Shown here piece after piece: positions 34,570-43,415 of a stretch of 64,000 bases of DNA (position 1 is the stretch's first letter; every line of letters begins with the position of its first letter). Location: contig NZ_JACARO010000013.1 in NCBI RefSeq assembly GCF_013386585.1, positions 1 to 64,000 of the forward strand. The letters run 5' to 3'. The notes under the pieces were generated by a model. It did no database searches. It was given only the letters and a program-made list of their open reading frames with translations, and was not told the origin of the DNA. The translations under genes were made by a program, and so were the position numbers. The stretch is from Pseudomonas sp. P7548. GTDB lineage: Bacteria > Pseudomonadota > Gammaproteobacteria > Pseudomonadales > Pseudomonadaceae.

Positions 34570-34680
34570 TGTAGTGAGCGGGCTTGCCCCGCGCCGGGGC
34601 ACCTCCGTCTTTCAGAAAGGCCGAGGTGCTCAGGTTGGGGTGGCGTCGCCTCCTAGCGCGGGGCAAGCCAGCTCCTACAG
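34570..34680. repeat. REPIN, larger form with inner hairpin
   Basis: Outer arms 34570-34593 (TGTAGTGAGCGGGCTTGCCC type) and 34657-34680 are imperfect reverse complements. The 63-base centre holds a further stem (GGCACCTCCG with CGAGGTGCTC region). It lies between convergent SDR and GST genes. Confidence 0.8.
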
Positions 34681-34691
34681 TTTGGGGGTGA

Positions 34692-35288
34692 TTATTCGAT
34701 TGGGTATTTCCTAAACGCCGGGTGCTCCTCCAGCCGCTCAGCGTGGCGCTTCAGGTTGGGAAACGCATCGGCCCTGACCACCGACGCCACGGTGAACTGG
34801 CTGAACGACCAGGCGACGGCGGCCGTAATCGACGCCTGGGTCAGCGCCTCGCTGTCAGGCAGCTGTTTTTCCAGCAGCGCGTAGGCCGCCAGCAATTGGC
34901 TGCTGACCCGGTCCAGCCACGGTGCATGCTGTTTCTCGGCCGGGCGCAGGTTGTGTTCATAGACGATCTGCACGCTTTTCTCGCACGCCGCCAGGGCCAG
35001 GCCCAACAACTGCAAGTCACGAGCGCGGGCGGCGGGCGCCTGGGGTAGCAGCTTTTTGTCAGCTGGGGCGAGGGTTTCCAGGTAGTCGAGGATCAGGCTG
35101 GAATCCATCAACACCGTGCCGTCGTCCAGCACCAGGGTCGGGGCCTTGACCACCGGGTTGATCTGGGCGAACTCATTGAAGGTGCGAAACACCGACAGCG
35201 GTTCATGCACAAATTCCACGCCATACAGCTCCAGGGAAATGGCCACGCGGCGTACGTAAGGCGAGTCCAGCATGCCGATCAGTTTCAT
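34692..35288 (-). CDS. Glutathione S-transferase family protein
   Basis: A 198-residue cytosolic GST: thioredoxin-like N-terminal domain (MKLIGMLDSPYVRRVAISLE, then VVKAPTLVLDDGTVLMDSSLILDYLE near residue 50, which binds the glutathione gamma-glutamyl part) and an all-helical C-terminal domain. The ATG at 35288 has GGAGG four bases upstream; a long in-frame extension upstream overlaps mug and is not real. It starts 28 bases after mug and may be in its operon. Substrate unknown. Confidence 0.87.
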   Translation of the reverse strand: MKLIGMLDSPYVRRVAISLELYGVEFVHEPLSVFRTFNEFAQINPVVKAPTLVLDDGTVLMDSSLILDYLETLAPADKKLLPQAPAARARDLQLLGLALAACEKSVQIVYEHNLRPAEKQHAPWLDRVSSQLLAAYALLEKQLPDSEALTQASITAAVAWSFSQFTVASVVRADAFPNLKRHAERLEEHPAFRKYPIE

Positions 35289-35316
35289 AAAGCCTCCATT
35301 GCTTACGGTGACGGGC

Positions 35317-35850
35317 TCAAGAGAGTAAGGGCTCAGGATCGGCGTGCGCAATGGCCGCGTGCAGGGCTTGATAAGCCTCCACCAACTGCTCCAGATTGAA
35401 CGCCAGGTTGCGCCCGCTGGGGTTGGGCAGCACCCACACCGCTGCGCCGCCGAAAGCCTGTGGCTGCAAGCCCCAGGCGATGTCGCGCTGGCCCGACAGC
35501 GCGCTGTAGCCGGCCTTGCCCAGGAACGCCACGAAGTGGGGTGCGCTACGGCGGATCTTCTGTTCGAACGCCGCTGCTGCATCCTTGAATTCATGTCGCG
35601 CCAACTCGCCCGCGCTTGCCGTGGGGCGCTCCACCACGGTGGTCAGGCCGCAGCCATGGTGCAACAACATGGGGCCATCCTGCGGGCGGAGTTCATGGGG
35701 CGTGAAACCGGCCAGGTGCAAGGTGCGCCAGAAGCGGTTGCTGCGATTGGCAAAGTGCAGGCCCAGGGCGGCGGAGCCTTTGCCGGGGTTGATGCCGCAG
35801 AACAGCACGTCCAGGTGGTCGGCGAGGATGTCGTCAAGGCGGTCGTTCAT
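35317..35850 (-). CDS. mug: G/U mismatch-specific DNA glycosylase
   Basis: A 177-residue uracil-DNA-glycosylase-superfamily enzyme. The catalytic loop GINPGKGSAALG (residues about 19-30) with the key Asn and the C-terminal NPSGRNLAF motif are both present. It excises uracil or ethenocytosine opposite guanine in DNA repair. The ATG at 35850 overlaps the AraC-type gene stop as ATGA, so the two are translationally coupled. A 23-codon remnant of a second mug 3' end lies at 21005-21076. Confidence 0.9.
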   Translation of the reverse strand: MNDRLDDILADHLDVLFCGINPGKGSAALGLHFANRSNRFWRTLHLAGFTPHELRPQDGPMLLHHGCGLTTVVERPTASAGELARHEFKDAAAAFEQKIRRSAPHFVAFLGKAGYSALSGQRDIAWGLQPQAFGGAAVWVLPNPSGRNLAFNLEQLVEAYQALHAAIAHADPEPLLS

Positions 35851-36848
35851 GTCGAGCGCCTGCTGCGCTGACGGCTGGCCCCAGGTGGTTGGCCGGTAAT
35901 GCGCTTGAACGCACGGCTGAAAGCTGCCTGGGAGGTATAACCCAGCCGCAGCGCCACTTCTTCGATAGGCAAACGCTCCAGGGTCAGCCATTGGCTCGCC
36001 AGGCGCATGCGCAACTCTGTCACGTAACGCAGGGGCGGGATGCCCAGGGTGGCCTGGAAGCGCTCGGCGAACACCGAGCGCGAGGTGTGACAGTGCGCAG
36101 CCAATTCGTCCACGCGCCAATCGCGACCCGGTTGTTGATGCAGCGCGAGCAGGGCTCCGGCCAATCGCGTGTCGCGCAGCGCCGCCACTAACCCGGACGC
36201 ATTACCGCAGGCGCATTCCACCCAGCCTCGCACGATCATGGCGGCAACCACATCGGCCAGGCGCGCGAGGATGCCGGAGTAGCCCATGCGGGCAGCGGAT
36301 ACTTCACGTTCCATCACCGCCAGGATCGGCATCAGGCCGGGGTAACGCTGGCCCTGGGCATCGATCAGCATCAAGGCCGGCATCAGGCTGCCGAGCCCCT
36401 GGAGGCTGCCAAGTTCGAACGCCATGCAGGCGCTGAACAGCAAGGTGTTGGGGGGCCTATCGGGAGATGCATCCACGGCACACACGGTCTCGCCCAACGG
36501 GGTCGCGCCAAAGCCGCCAATGTCTTGCACAGGCGCGTTTGCGTCGGAGGACAGCGCATGGGCGCCGCCGTGGGAGATGAACACGGCATTGCCCGCCGAC
36601 AACTCAAACAGGCTGCCGTCGTCGGTGCGCAGGGTGGCCGTTCCCGCTGCCAGGAAGTGGAAGTAGGCGTGTCCGGGTTTGGCCTCAAAGCCCATGCCGA
36701 AGCTCGGTCCGGCCTGGATGCGCCGGTACTGCACCCCGCTCAGGCGCATGCCGCGCAGCAGTTCGTCGATCAGGTCGGAAGACAGATTGAAAGGGGCCGC
36801 TACGCTCATGTTCGGGGTTTCAGTCAAAAACTCAAGGGTCTGCATCAT
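35847..36848 (-). CDS. AraC-family transcriptional regulator with cupin domain
   Basis: A 333-residue regulator: N-terminal cupin-like effector domain (about residues 20-200, with PGHAYFHFLAAGTATL) and a C-terminal AraC double helix-turn-helix (about 230-325, VDELAAHCHTSRSVFAERFQ and VALRLGYTSQAAFSRAFKR). AGGA lies before the start at 36848. It is divergent from an MFS exporter gene only 62 bases away, which it probably regulates, and overlaps mug downstream. Proteins of this layout commonly control drug or sugar efflux genes. Confidence 0.88.
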   Translation of the reverse strand: MMQTLEFLTETPNMSVAAPFNLSSDLIDELLRGMRLSGVQYRRIQAGPSFGMGFEAKPGHAYFHFLAAGTATLRTDDGSLFELSAGNAVFISHGGAHALSSDANAPVQDIGGFGATPLGETVCAVDASPDRPPNTLLFSACMAFELGSLQGLGSLMPALMLIDAQGQRYPGLMPILAVMEREVSAARMGYSGILARLADVVAAMIVRGWVECACGNASGLVAALRDTRLAGALLALHQQPGRDWRVDELAAHCHTSRSVFAERFQATLGIPPLRYVTELRMRLASQWLTLERLPIEEVALRLGYTSQAAFSRAFKRITGQPPGASRQRSRRST

Positions 36849-36910
36849 AGATCATCCTAACGGGCGAACCTAGACTGGCCGTCGCGCTAATTTCCCGAGG
36901 ATGTCGTGTG

Positions 36911-38137
36911 ATGAATGATTGTGTCGCTCAAGCCGCTAACCCTGCCCACGCGGAGCCCGATGCGCCTGCCTGGATGGCGGTGTTTTCCCTGGCCATGGGG
37001 GTGTTCGGGCTGTTGACGGCGGAGTACCTGCCGGCCAGCTTGTTGACGCCAATGGCGATGGACCTGGGCGTGTCCGAGGCGCTGGCGGGCCAGGCCGTGA
37101 CCGTAACGGCAGTGGTGGCACTGTTTGCCGGGCTGCTGGTGCCCGGCCTCACGCGGGGCATCGACCGGCGCGTGGTGCTGCTGGGCTTCTCCGTGTTGAT
37201 GATTGCCTCAAACCTGTTGGTGGCGTTCTCTTCAAGCCTGGCGGTGTTGTTGCTGATGCGCATCTTGCTGGGCATCGCCCTGGGTGGTTTCTGGAGCATG
37301 GCGGCCGCGGTGGCCATGCGCTTGGTGCCGGCGGTACTGCTGCCCCGTGCGCTGTCGATCATCTTCAGTGGTATTGCGGTGGGCACGGTGGTCGCCGTGC
37401 CGCTGGGCAGCTACCTCGGGGGGCTGTATGGCTGGCGCAGTGCGTTCGTTGCCGCCGCCGCCGTCGGTGGCGTGACGCTGGCATTCCAGCTGTTCACGCT
37501 GCCACGCCTGGCGCCCACGGGGGCCGCACGTCTGCGCACGATACTGGAGGTGTTGCTGCGCCCGGGTATTGCCATCGGCATGTTTGGCTGCGTGCTGGTA
37601 CACACCGGGCACTTTGCGCTGTTCACCTACATCCGGCCATTCCTGGAAAGCACCACGGGCGTGGGCACCGAAGGGCTTGCCCTGATGCTGCTGGGGTTCG
37701 GTGCAGCCAACTTTGTTGGCACGCTGTTGGCCGGTTGGATGCTGGTGCGTTTTCCGCGTGGCACCCTGGTGTTGATGCCGGTGGCGGTGGGCGTCGCGGC
37801 GCTCGCCCTGGTGGTGTTGCCTGCGTCCCTGCCAGGGCAGGCAGCGCTGCTGATGCTGTGGGGCATGGCTTTTGGCGCAGTGCCCGTGGCGTGGTCGAAC
37901 TGGGTAGCCCGCGCCGTGCCGGATCAAGCTGAAAGTGCGGGTGGCATGGTCGTGGCTTCGGTGCAGTCGGCCATCGCGGCAGGAGCGGCCGGTGGGGGCG
38001 CGATGTTCAGTCTCAGTGGCATAAGCGGGGTGTTTCTGGGGGCGGGGGTACTGATGCTGTTGGCTGCCTTGTTGATCGCACTACGCGTGCAGGTACCACG
38101 CGCCGACGCTGGCGTGGGCGTGGCGCTGCACCTGTGA
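36911..38137 (+). CDS. MFS exporter, DHA1 (AraJ/YdhP-like) type
   Basis: A 408-residue twelve-helix transporter. Helix 1 begins WMAVFSLAMGVFGLLTAEYLPASLL and the motif-A-like loop appears as TRGIDRRVVLLG; motif C of the proton-coupled exporters (GTVVAVPLGSYLGGLYGWR) is near residue 160. It probably exports sugars, amino acids or drugs. The ATG at 36911 has GAGGAT upstream. The divergent AraC-type gene suggests inducible expression. Confidence 0.85.
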   Translation: MNDCVAQAANPAHAEPDAPAWMAVFSLAMGVFGLLTAEYLPASLLTPMAMDLGVSEALAGQAVTVTAVVALFAGLLVPGLTRGIDRRVVLLGFSVLMIASNLLVAFSSSLAVLLLMRILLGIALGGFWSMAAAVAMRLVPAVLLPRALSIIFSGIAVGTVVAVPLGSYLGGLYGWRSAFVAAAAVGGVTLAFQLFTLPRLAPTGAARLRTILEVLLRPGIAIGMFGCVLVHTGHFALFTYIRPFLESTTGVGTEGLALMLLGFGAANFVGTLLAGWMLVRFPRGTLVLMPVAVGVAALALVVLPASLPGQAALLMLWGMAFGAVPVAWSNWVARAVPDQAESAGGMVVASVQSAIAAGAAGGGAMFSLSGISGVFLGAGVLMLLAALLIALRVQVPRADAGVGVALHL

Positions 38138-38138
38138 G

Positions 38139-38996
38139 CTAGCTGATCAGGTTGGCCAGCAGCCACGCCGTGAAACTGCGCGCCAGCGGGTCGTGTTCGC
38201 TGTCGCGATGGGTCAGCAGCGCCCAGCTCGGCCCACGGATTGTCGCCTCCACCAAGGGCACGAGCAGGCCGTCTTGCTGCGCTTGGCGGCACAACAACTG
38301 GCTGACCAAGCCAATGCCTAGCCCGGTACATACGGCGTCCAGCAACAGGCCAGGGTCGGAGAAATTCAGCCCCTGGTCTTGTTGGCCCACATCAACCCCG
38401 GCTTCCACCGCCCAGTGGCTCCAATCCATTTCGCGCTCGCCGTGCAGGGTGGTGCGTTGCTCCCGGGGCTGTTCCAGTACACGCGGGTGACAGGCGGGAA
38501 ACAAGCGATCGGTATGCAGCACCTTGAAGCTGCATTCGGCCTGGGAGCTGATGTCGTCGCGCACCGCCAGGTCGATGGTCTGGCTGGCCATGTCGGGCAC
38601 TTCGTCGGTGCTGAAGATCCACAGGTCGACTTCCGGGTGTTGCCGGCGAAAATCCGCAAGCCGTGGCAACAGCCAGTGACGCGCAAAGGTGGGCGTGGTG
38701 TTGAGCACCAGCTGGTTGGGTTTGCGGTACTGGCCCAGGCGCCGCACGCCCACCGCCAGTTGCTGCAGCAGGGCCTGGGTGGTGCTGAGGAAGTCATGGC
38801 CGGCGTCGGTCAGGCTCACGCTGCGCCCGCTGCGAAAAAACAGCGGCTGCTCCAGGTACGCCTCCAGGCTGCGGATCTGCTGGCTGATCGCCGATTGGGT
38901 CAGGTGCAGTTCTTCGGCAGCCTTGTGGAAACTGCCTAGCCGGGCCGCGGCTTCAAAGCCGCGCAGGGTGCCAAGGGGCGGCCAGTGGTTGAGCAT
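38139..38996 (-). CDS. LysR-family regulator (GcvA-like)
   Basis: A 285-residue LysR regulator: winged helix about residues 6-65 (LGSFHKAAEELHLTQSAISQQIRSLE) and an effector domain of the GcvA/AmpR group after residue 90. AGAGGA lies ten bases before the ATG. It is divergent from the agmatine operon, with 134 bases between start codons, and is the best candidate for its regulator. It ends two bases from the convergent exporter stop. Its C-terminal 60 residues reappear as a decayed copy at 21078-21278. Confidence 0.88.
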   Translation of the reverse strand: MLNHWPPLGTLRGFEAAARLGSFHKAAEELHLTQSAISQQIRSLEAYLEQPLFFRSGRSVSLTDAGHDFLSTTQALLQQLAVGVRRLGQYRKPNQLVLNTTPTFARHWLLPRLADFRRQHPEVDLWIFSTDEVPDMASQTIDLAVRDDISSQAECSFKVLHTDRLFPACHPRVLEQPREQRTTLHGEREMDWSHWAVEAGVDVGQQDQGLNFSDPGLLLDAVCTGLGIGLVSQLLCRQAQQDGLLVPLVEATIRGPSWALLTHRDSEHDPLARSFTAWLLANLIS

Positions 38997-39130
38997 GCTG
39001 ATAAGTTCCTCTAATCAGTTTTCTACAAAATCCATCGTTTGTCCGGCTTTGCAGCCCGCCATAGCATGTACGCCAAGACTCCGTGGGCAGTTTTCACTGA
39101 ACACAATGACTTAACTAAAGGGTACTTGTC

Positions 39131-40180
39131 ATGCAGCAGAATGCAATGCAAAGCAATGGTTGGTGGATGCCTGCGGAGTGGGCTCGGCACGCGGCGACCT
39201 GGATGGTGTGGCCACATAACCGCGCCTTGTGGGAAACCACCTGGGGCGTGACCCTGGTGCAGGTGCAGCAGGATTTTGCGCGGGTCGCCAATGCGATCGC
39301 CCGCTTCGAACCGGTGAAGATGCTGGTCGATCCGTCCGCAGTCGCGGGCGCCAAGGCCCTGTGCGGTCCTGGCATCGAACTGATCGAGCAGGCCGTCAAC
39401 GACAGCTGGTGCCGCGACTCCGGCCCGAGCTTTGTCTGCCACCCGCAACTGGGTACGGCCGGGGTGAGCTGGCGCTTCAATGCCTGGGGTGGCAAGTCGG
39501 CCCATGACCTGGACGAAAGCCTGGCGCGCCGAGTGCTCAATCACCTGGGGCTGGAGTGCTTCGGCACGCCGCTGAGCAACGAAGGCGGGGCGATCCACGT
39601 GGACGGCGAGGGCACGTTGATCACCACCGAATCGGTGCTGCTCAACCCCAATCGCAACCCCGGCGTGACCAAGGCCGAGATGGAAGACATCTTCGCGCGG
39701 CTGCTGGGCATCAAGAAGACCATTTGGCTGCCCGGCGATCCGCACTACGTCACGGGCGACATGACCGACGGCCATGTCGACGGTGTCTGCGCCTTCGCCC
39801 GTCCCGGGGTGTTGCTGGTCGATGCGACCCATGATCAGGGCTCTGTCTACGCCGAAGTGGTGCGGGAAAACCGCCGCGCCCTGGAACTCGCCACCGATGC
39901 CCATGGCCGGCGTTTCGAGCTGATCGACTTGTATGAAGCCACCGACGCGGTCGACACCGAGGCCGAAGTGTTCTGCGCGTCCTATACCAACTTCTACATC
40001 GCCAACGGCGCAATCATCATGCCGGCCTATGGCATTGCCGCCGATCAGGTGGCGGCCGAGGTCCTGGCCGGGGCGTTCCCGGGGCGCGAAATCGTGCCGG
40101 TGCAGATCAACCACCTGGCCCATGGCGGCGGCGGCGTGCACTGCATCACCCAACAACAACCTGAGTGGGTGCAGCCATGA
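39131..40180 (+). CDS. aguA: Agmatine deiminase
   Basis: A 349-residue cytoplasmic enzyme of the PPAD family that converts agmatine to N-carbamoylputrescine and ammonia. Catalytic segments are intact: WCRDSGPSF near residue 96, NEGGAIHVDGEGTLITTES near 154, the catalytic His in TDGHVDG and Cys in GGGGVHCITQQQPE near the C-terminus. It heads an operon with aguB and a PotF-like protein. The gene order aguA-aguB-binding protein-second deiminase matches the agu2ABCA' operon described in P. aeruginosa. Confidence 0.92.
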   Translation: MQQNAMQSNGWWMPAEWARHAATWMVWPHNRALWETTWGVTLVQVQQDFARVANAIARFEPVKMLVDPSAVAGAKALCGPGIELIEQAVNDSWCRDSGPSFVCHPQLGTAGVSWRFNAWGGKSAHDLDESLARRVLNHLGLECFGTPLSNEGGAIHVDGEGTLITTESVLLNPNRNPGVTKAEMEDIFARLLGIKKTIWLPGDPHYVTGDMTDGHVDGVCAFARPGVLLVDATHDQGSVYAEVVRENRRALELATDAHGRRFELIDLYEATDAVDTEAEVFCASYTNFYIANGAIIMPAYGIAADQVAAEVLAGAFPGREIVPVQINHLAHGGGGVHCITQQQPEWVQP

Positions 40181-41058
40181 GCCTGCTGACGATTGCGACG
40201 ACCCAGATGCCTTGCACCTGGGACTTGCCGGGCAACCTCGACCGTGCCGAGCAGTTGGTGCGAGAGGCGGCGGCGCAGGGCGCCCAGGTGATCCTGTTGC
40301 AGGAGCTGTTCGCCACGCCGTATTTCTGTATCGAACAGCATCACAAGCATCTGGCATTGGCCGAAGAGTACCAGCACAGCGGCGTGCTCAAACGCTTCGC
40401 TGCGTTGGCCAAGGAACTGGGCGTGGTGCTGCCGTTGAGCTGGTTCGAACAAGCTGGCAATGCGTTCTTCAATTCCCTGAGCGTGGCCGATGCCGACGGG
40501 CGCTTGCTCGGCGTGTACCGCAAGACCCATATCCCGAATGCCATCGGCTATCAGGAGAAGGAATATTTCAGCCCCGGCGATACCGGCTTTCGCGTGTGGG
40601 ATACCGCTTTCGGGCGCCTGGGCGTGGGGATCTGCTGGGACCAGTGGTTTCCCGAAACCGCGCGTTGCCTGGCGTTGCAGGGCGCTGAAGTGCTGCTGTT
40701 TCCCACGGCCATCGGCTCGGAACCGGGCTGTGCGACCCTTGATTCCCGCGACCATTGGCAGATGACCATGCGCGGCCACGCGGCAGCGAACCTGTTGCCG
40801 GTGGTGGCGGCCAACCGCGTCGGGCGTGAAGTGGCGAGCACCGACACTGCTCTGCAAATGGACTTCTACGGTTCCTCGTTCATCTGCAACCACAAAGGCA
40901 AGTTGCTGGCCGAAGCCGACCGCGACACTACCGGCGTGCGGGTGCATCGCCTGGACTTGTCCGCCATGCGCGAAGACCGCCTGACCTGGGGCATCTTCCG
41001 CGACCGCCGCCCGGAAATGTACAGCGGCCTACTCACCTTGGATGGGCGCCCATCATGA
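40177..41058 (+). CDS. aguB: N-carbamoylputrescine amidohydrolase
   Basis: A 293-residue nitrilase-superfamily enzyme with the Glu-Lys-Cys triad visible in LLQELFATPYFC (Glu), YRKTHIPNA (Lys) and GVGICWDQWFPE (Cys). It hydrolyses N-carbamoylputrescine to putrescine, CO2 and ammonia, following AguA. Its ATG overlaps the aguA stop codon by four bases and its stop overlaps the next ATG, so all three are coupled. Confidence 0.92.
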   Translation: MSLLTIATTQMPCTWDLPGNLDRAEQLVREAAAQGAQVILLQELFATPYFCIEQHHKHLALAEEYQHSGVLKRFAALAKELGVVLPLSWFEQAGNAFFNSLSVADADGRLLGVYRKTHIPNAIGYQEKEYFSPGDTGFRVWDTAFGRLGVGICWDQWFPETARCLALQGAEVLLFPTAIGSEPGCATLDSRDHWQMTMRGHAAANLLPVVAANRVGREVASTDTALQMDFYGSSFICNHKGKLLAEADRDTTGVRVHRLDLSAMREDRLTWGIFRDRRPEMYSGLLTLDGRPS

Positions 41059-42131
41059 AACGTCTATTGAGTTGCGTACTGATGCTCACGAGTGCCTGCA
41101 CCTTGGCCGACGACAAAACCCTGAGGCTCTACAACTGGGCCGACTATTTTGCCGCCGACACCTTGGCCAAGTTCACGGCCGAGACCGGTATCCAGGTGAT
41201 CTACGACGTAATGGATGGCAGCGAAACCCTGGAAGCCAAGCTGATGGCGGGCGGCAGCGGCTACGACCTGATCTTCCCGGGTGACACCGTGGCCGAGCGC
41301 CTGATGCGGGCCGGCAGCCTTCAGTCGTTGGACCCTGCCAAGCTCACCGCGCTGGGTGATATCGAACCGGGCTTACAAAAGCTGCGCACCCATTACGTCA
41401 ATTCGAACAAGGCCACGGTGCCCTACACCTGGGGCACCATTGGCTTGACCTACAATACGCGGCAGATCGAGCAGCGCTTGCCAAATGCGCCGGTCAACAG
41501 CCTGGACCTGCTGTTCAAGCCTGAGCTGGCGGCCAAATTTGCCGATTGCGGCATCTCGCTGATCGACTCGCCGGACGAGGTGTTGGCCGTGGTGCTCAAC
41601 TACCTGGGCCGCGACCCGCGCAGCGCCAAGCGTGAAGACCTGGCGGCGGCCAGCGACGTGTTGCTCAAGCTGCGCCCGTACATCCGCAAGTTCCAGTCGC
41701 AACCGGTGACCGATCTGGTCAACGGCAACCTGTGCCTGTCCCTGGGCTACAGCGGCGACATGACCCAGGCCCAGCGCGCCGCCGATGCGGCCGGCAAGCC
41801 GGTGACCTTTGGTTATCACATCCCCCGCGAAGGCACGACGGTGTGGATGGACACCATGGCCATTCCCGTCGATGCCAAGCACCCGGAATACGCCTACGCG
41901 TTTATCAACTTCGTGATGCGCCCGGAAAACATGGCCGCCATCACCAATTTCACCGGTTACCCCACGGCCAACGCCAAGGCCCGGCCGGAAGTGGAAGCCA
42001 GCATGCGCGACAACCCCGACATCTACCCGGACGCGGCCACGTTCGAGCGGTTGATCGCCGGCAAGGACATTCCCCAGGCGGACATGCGTGCACGGATGCG
42101 CGTGTGGACTAAATTCAAAACCCAGCAATGA
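41055..42131 (+). CDS. PotF-like polyamine/agmatine periplasmic binding protein
   Basis: A 358-residue binding protein with a short signal peptide (residues about 1-18) and a PotF/SpuD-type fold, beginning TLRLYNWADYFAADTLAKF with the conserved Trp near residue 29 and VMDGSETLEAKLMAGGSGYDLIFP. The MDTMAIPVDAKHPEYAYAFINF region is typical. It should bind agmatine or putrescine. No ABC permease or ATPase gene accompanies it, so it either lends substrate to a transporter encoded elsewhere or acts as a sensor or scavenger, corresponding to Agu2C. Confidence 0.88.
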   Translation: MKRLLSCVLMLTSACTLADDKTLRLYNWADYFAADTLAKFTAETGIQVIYDVMDGSETLEAKLMAGGSGYDLIFPGDTVAERLMRAGSLQSLDPAKLTALGDIEPGLQKLRTHYVNSNKATVPYTWGTIGLTYNTRQIEQRLPNAPVNSLDLLFKPELAAKFADCGISLIDSPDEVLAVVLNYLGRDPRSAKREDLAAASDVLLKLRPYIRKFQSQPVTDLVNGNLCLSLGYSGDMTQAQRAADAAGKPVTFGYHIPREGTTVWMDTMAIPVDAKHPEYAYAFINFVMRPENMAAITNFTGYPTANAKARPEVEASMRDNPDIYPDAATFERLIAGKDIPQADMRARMRVWTKFKTQQ

Positions 42132-42157
42132 TCGCGCATTTTTGGACGCGCGAACGT

Positions 42158-42252
42158 TTGTAGTGAGCGAGCTTGCTCGCGCCGGAGTGTGCAGCGCTCC
42201 TGTTTGTGTGGGGCCGTTACGCCGCCGGCGCGGGGCAAGCCCGCTCACTACA
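42158..42252. repeat. REPIN within the agmatine cluster
   Basis: Arms TTGTAGTGAGCGAGCTTGCT (from 42158) and its approximate reverse complement ending at 42252 flank a 43-base centre. It lies between the binding-protein gene and the Tat-type deiminase gene and may lower read-through into the latter. Confidence 0.82.
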
Positions 42253-42314
42253 AGCGAGTTTGGTCGCGTCCGTAGCGAGCGTTTTTCAATTCAATACCGT
42301 ATGCAGGAACCACC

Positions 42315-43415
42315 ATGCCAACCCGTCGTACCTTCATCAAACAAGCCAGCGTGGTCTGCGCCATGACAATGCTCACTCCCCACGTGCGGGCCGCCACAAA
42401 GGGCCGCTTCTACATGCCCGACGAGGGTGAAAAACACCGCCAGGCGTTCATTGCCTTTGGCGCCCAGGACGCCATCTGGGAAGACTTCACCGCCGACGTG
42501 CAGGCCGCGCTGGGCCGTATCGCCCGAGCGATTGCCCAATACGAACCGGTCACCTTGTTCTGCCGCGAAGACGAGCGCGCCCTCGCCGAGCAGCACTGCG
42601 GTACGCGCAACATCACCTTTGTGGAAGCCGAGCTGGACGACATCTGGATGCGTGACACCGGCGCCAATTTCGTCATCGACGGCACGGGCGGCCAGGCGGC
42701 GGTGGACTTCAACTTCAACGGCTGGGGCAACAAGCAGCAGCACGCAGACGACGCGCACGTGGCGGCCCTGGTTGCCGAAGAAACCGGTGCGCGCCACATT
42801 CGCAGTGAACTGGTGGGTGAGGGTGGTGCCATCGAGGTGGATGGGCTGGGCACCGGCATCATGACCGAAAGCAGCTGGATCAACCGCAATCGCAACCCCG
42901 ACTGGAGCAAGGCCGACGTCGAAGCCGAACTCAAGGAGCGCCTGGGCTTGCGCAAGATCATCTGGCTGCCCGGCATCAAGGGCAAGGACATCACCGACGC
43001 TCACGTGGATTTCTACGCGCGCTTCGTCGCCCCGGGTGTGGTGCTGGCCAACCTCGACACCGACCCTGAGTCCTACGACCACAAGGTCACCCTGGCGCAC
43101 CTGGACATCCTCAAGAACGCCACCGACGCCGACGGCCGGCCGCTGACCGTGCACACCGTGTCGCCGCCGCTGAACCCGCGCAAAAGCAAGTTCAGCCGAG
43201 GCAATGAGGATTTCGCGGCGGGGTACATCAATTACTTCGTGATCAACGGCGCGGTGATTGCGCCAGAGTTTGGCGATGCGGTGGCCGACCGCAAGGCGCT
43301 GGACCTGCTGTCGCAGCTCTACCCGAACCGCAGGGTGGTGCAGCTCAATATCGACGCGATCGCGGCAGGTGGCGGTGGCATTCACTGCGTGACCAACCAC
43401 CAGCCGCTGGCTTAG
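42315..43415 (+). CDS. Exported (Tat) agmatine deiminase family protein
   Basis: A 366-residue second deiminase homologous to AguA but with an N-terminal twin-arginine signal: TRRTFIK at residues 3-9, a hydrophobic stretch and AlaXAla near 26. Active-site segments WMRDTGANF, GEGGAIEVDGLG, TDAHVDF and GGGGIHCVTNHQP are kept, so it is probably active in the periplasm. It corresponds to Agu2A' in the P. aeruginosa operon. It could degrade external agmatine or act on another guanidino substrate. A REPIN and 183 bases separate it from the binding-protein gene; its stop overlaps the convergent marR-type gene by four bases. Confidence 0.87.
   Translation: MPTRRTFIKQASVVCAMTMLTPHVRAATKGRFYMPDEGEKHRQAFIAFGAQDAIWEDFTADVQAALGRIARAIAQYEPVTLFCREDERALAEQHCGTRNITFVEAELDDIWMRDTGANFVIDGTGGQAAVDFNFNGWGNKQQHADDAHVAALVAEETGARHIRSELVGEGGAIEVDGLGTGIMTESSWINRNRNPDWSKADVEAELKERLGLRKIIWLPGIKGKDITDAHVDFYARFVAPGVVLANLDTDPESYDHKVTLAHLDILKNATDADGRPLTVHTVSPPLNPRKSKFSRGNEDFAAGYINYFVINGAVIAPEFGDAVADRKALDLLSQLYPNRRVVQLNIDAIAAGGGGIHCVTNHQPLA

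Noticed and set aside
34692..35594. 300-residue version of the GST starting inside mug
   Set aside because: The extra residues overlap mug in another frame and resemble no domain. The GST start at 35288 has a good ribosome site.
38997..39130. Specific LysR box in the lysR-aguA gap
   Set aside because: T-N11-A patterns occur but none stands out by symmetry, so no site is claimed.
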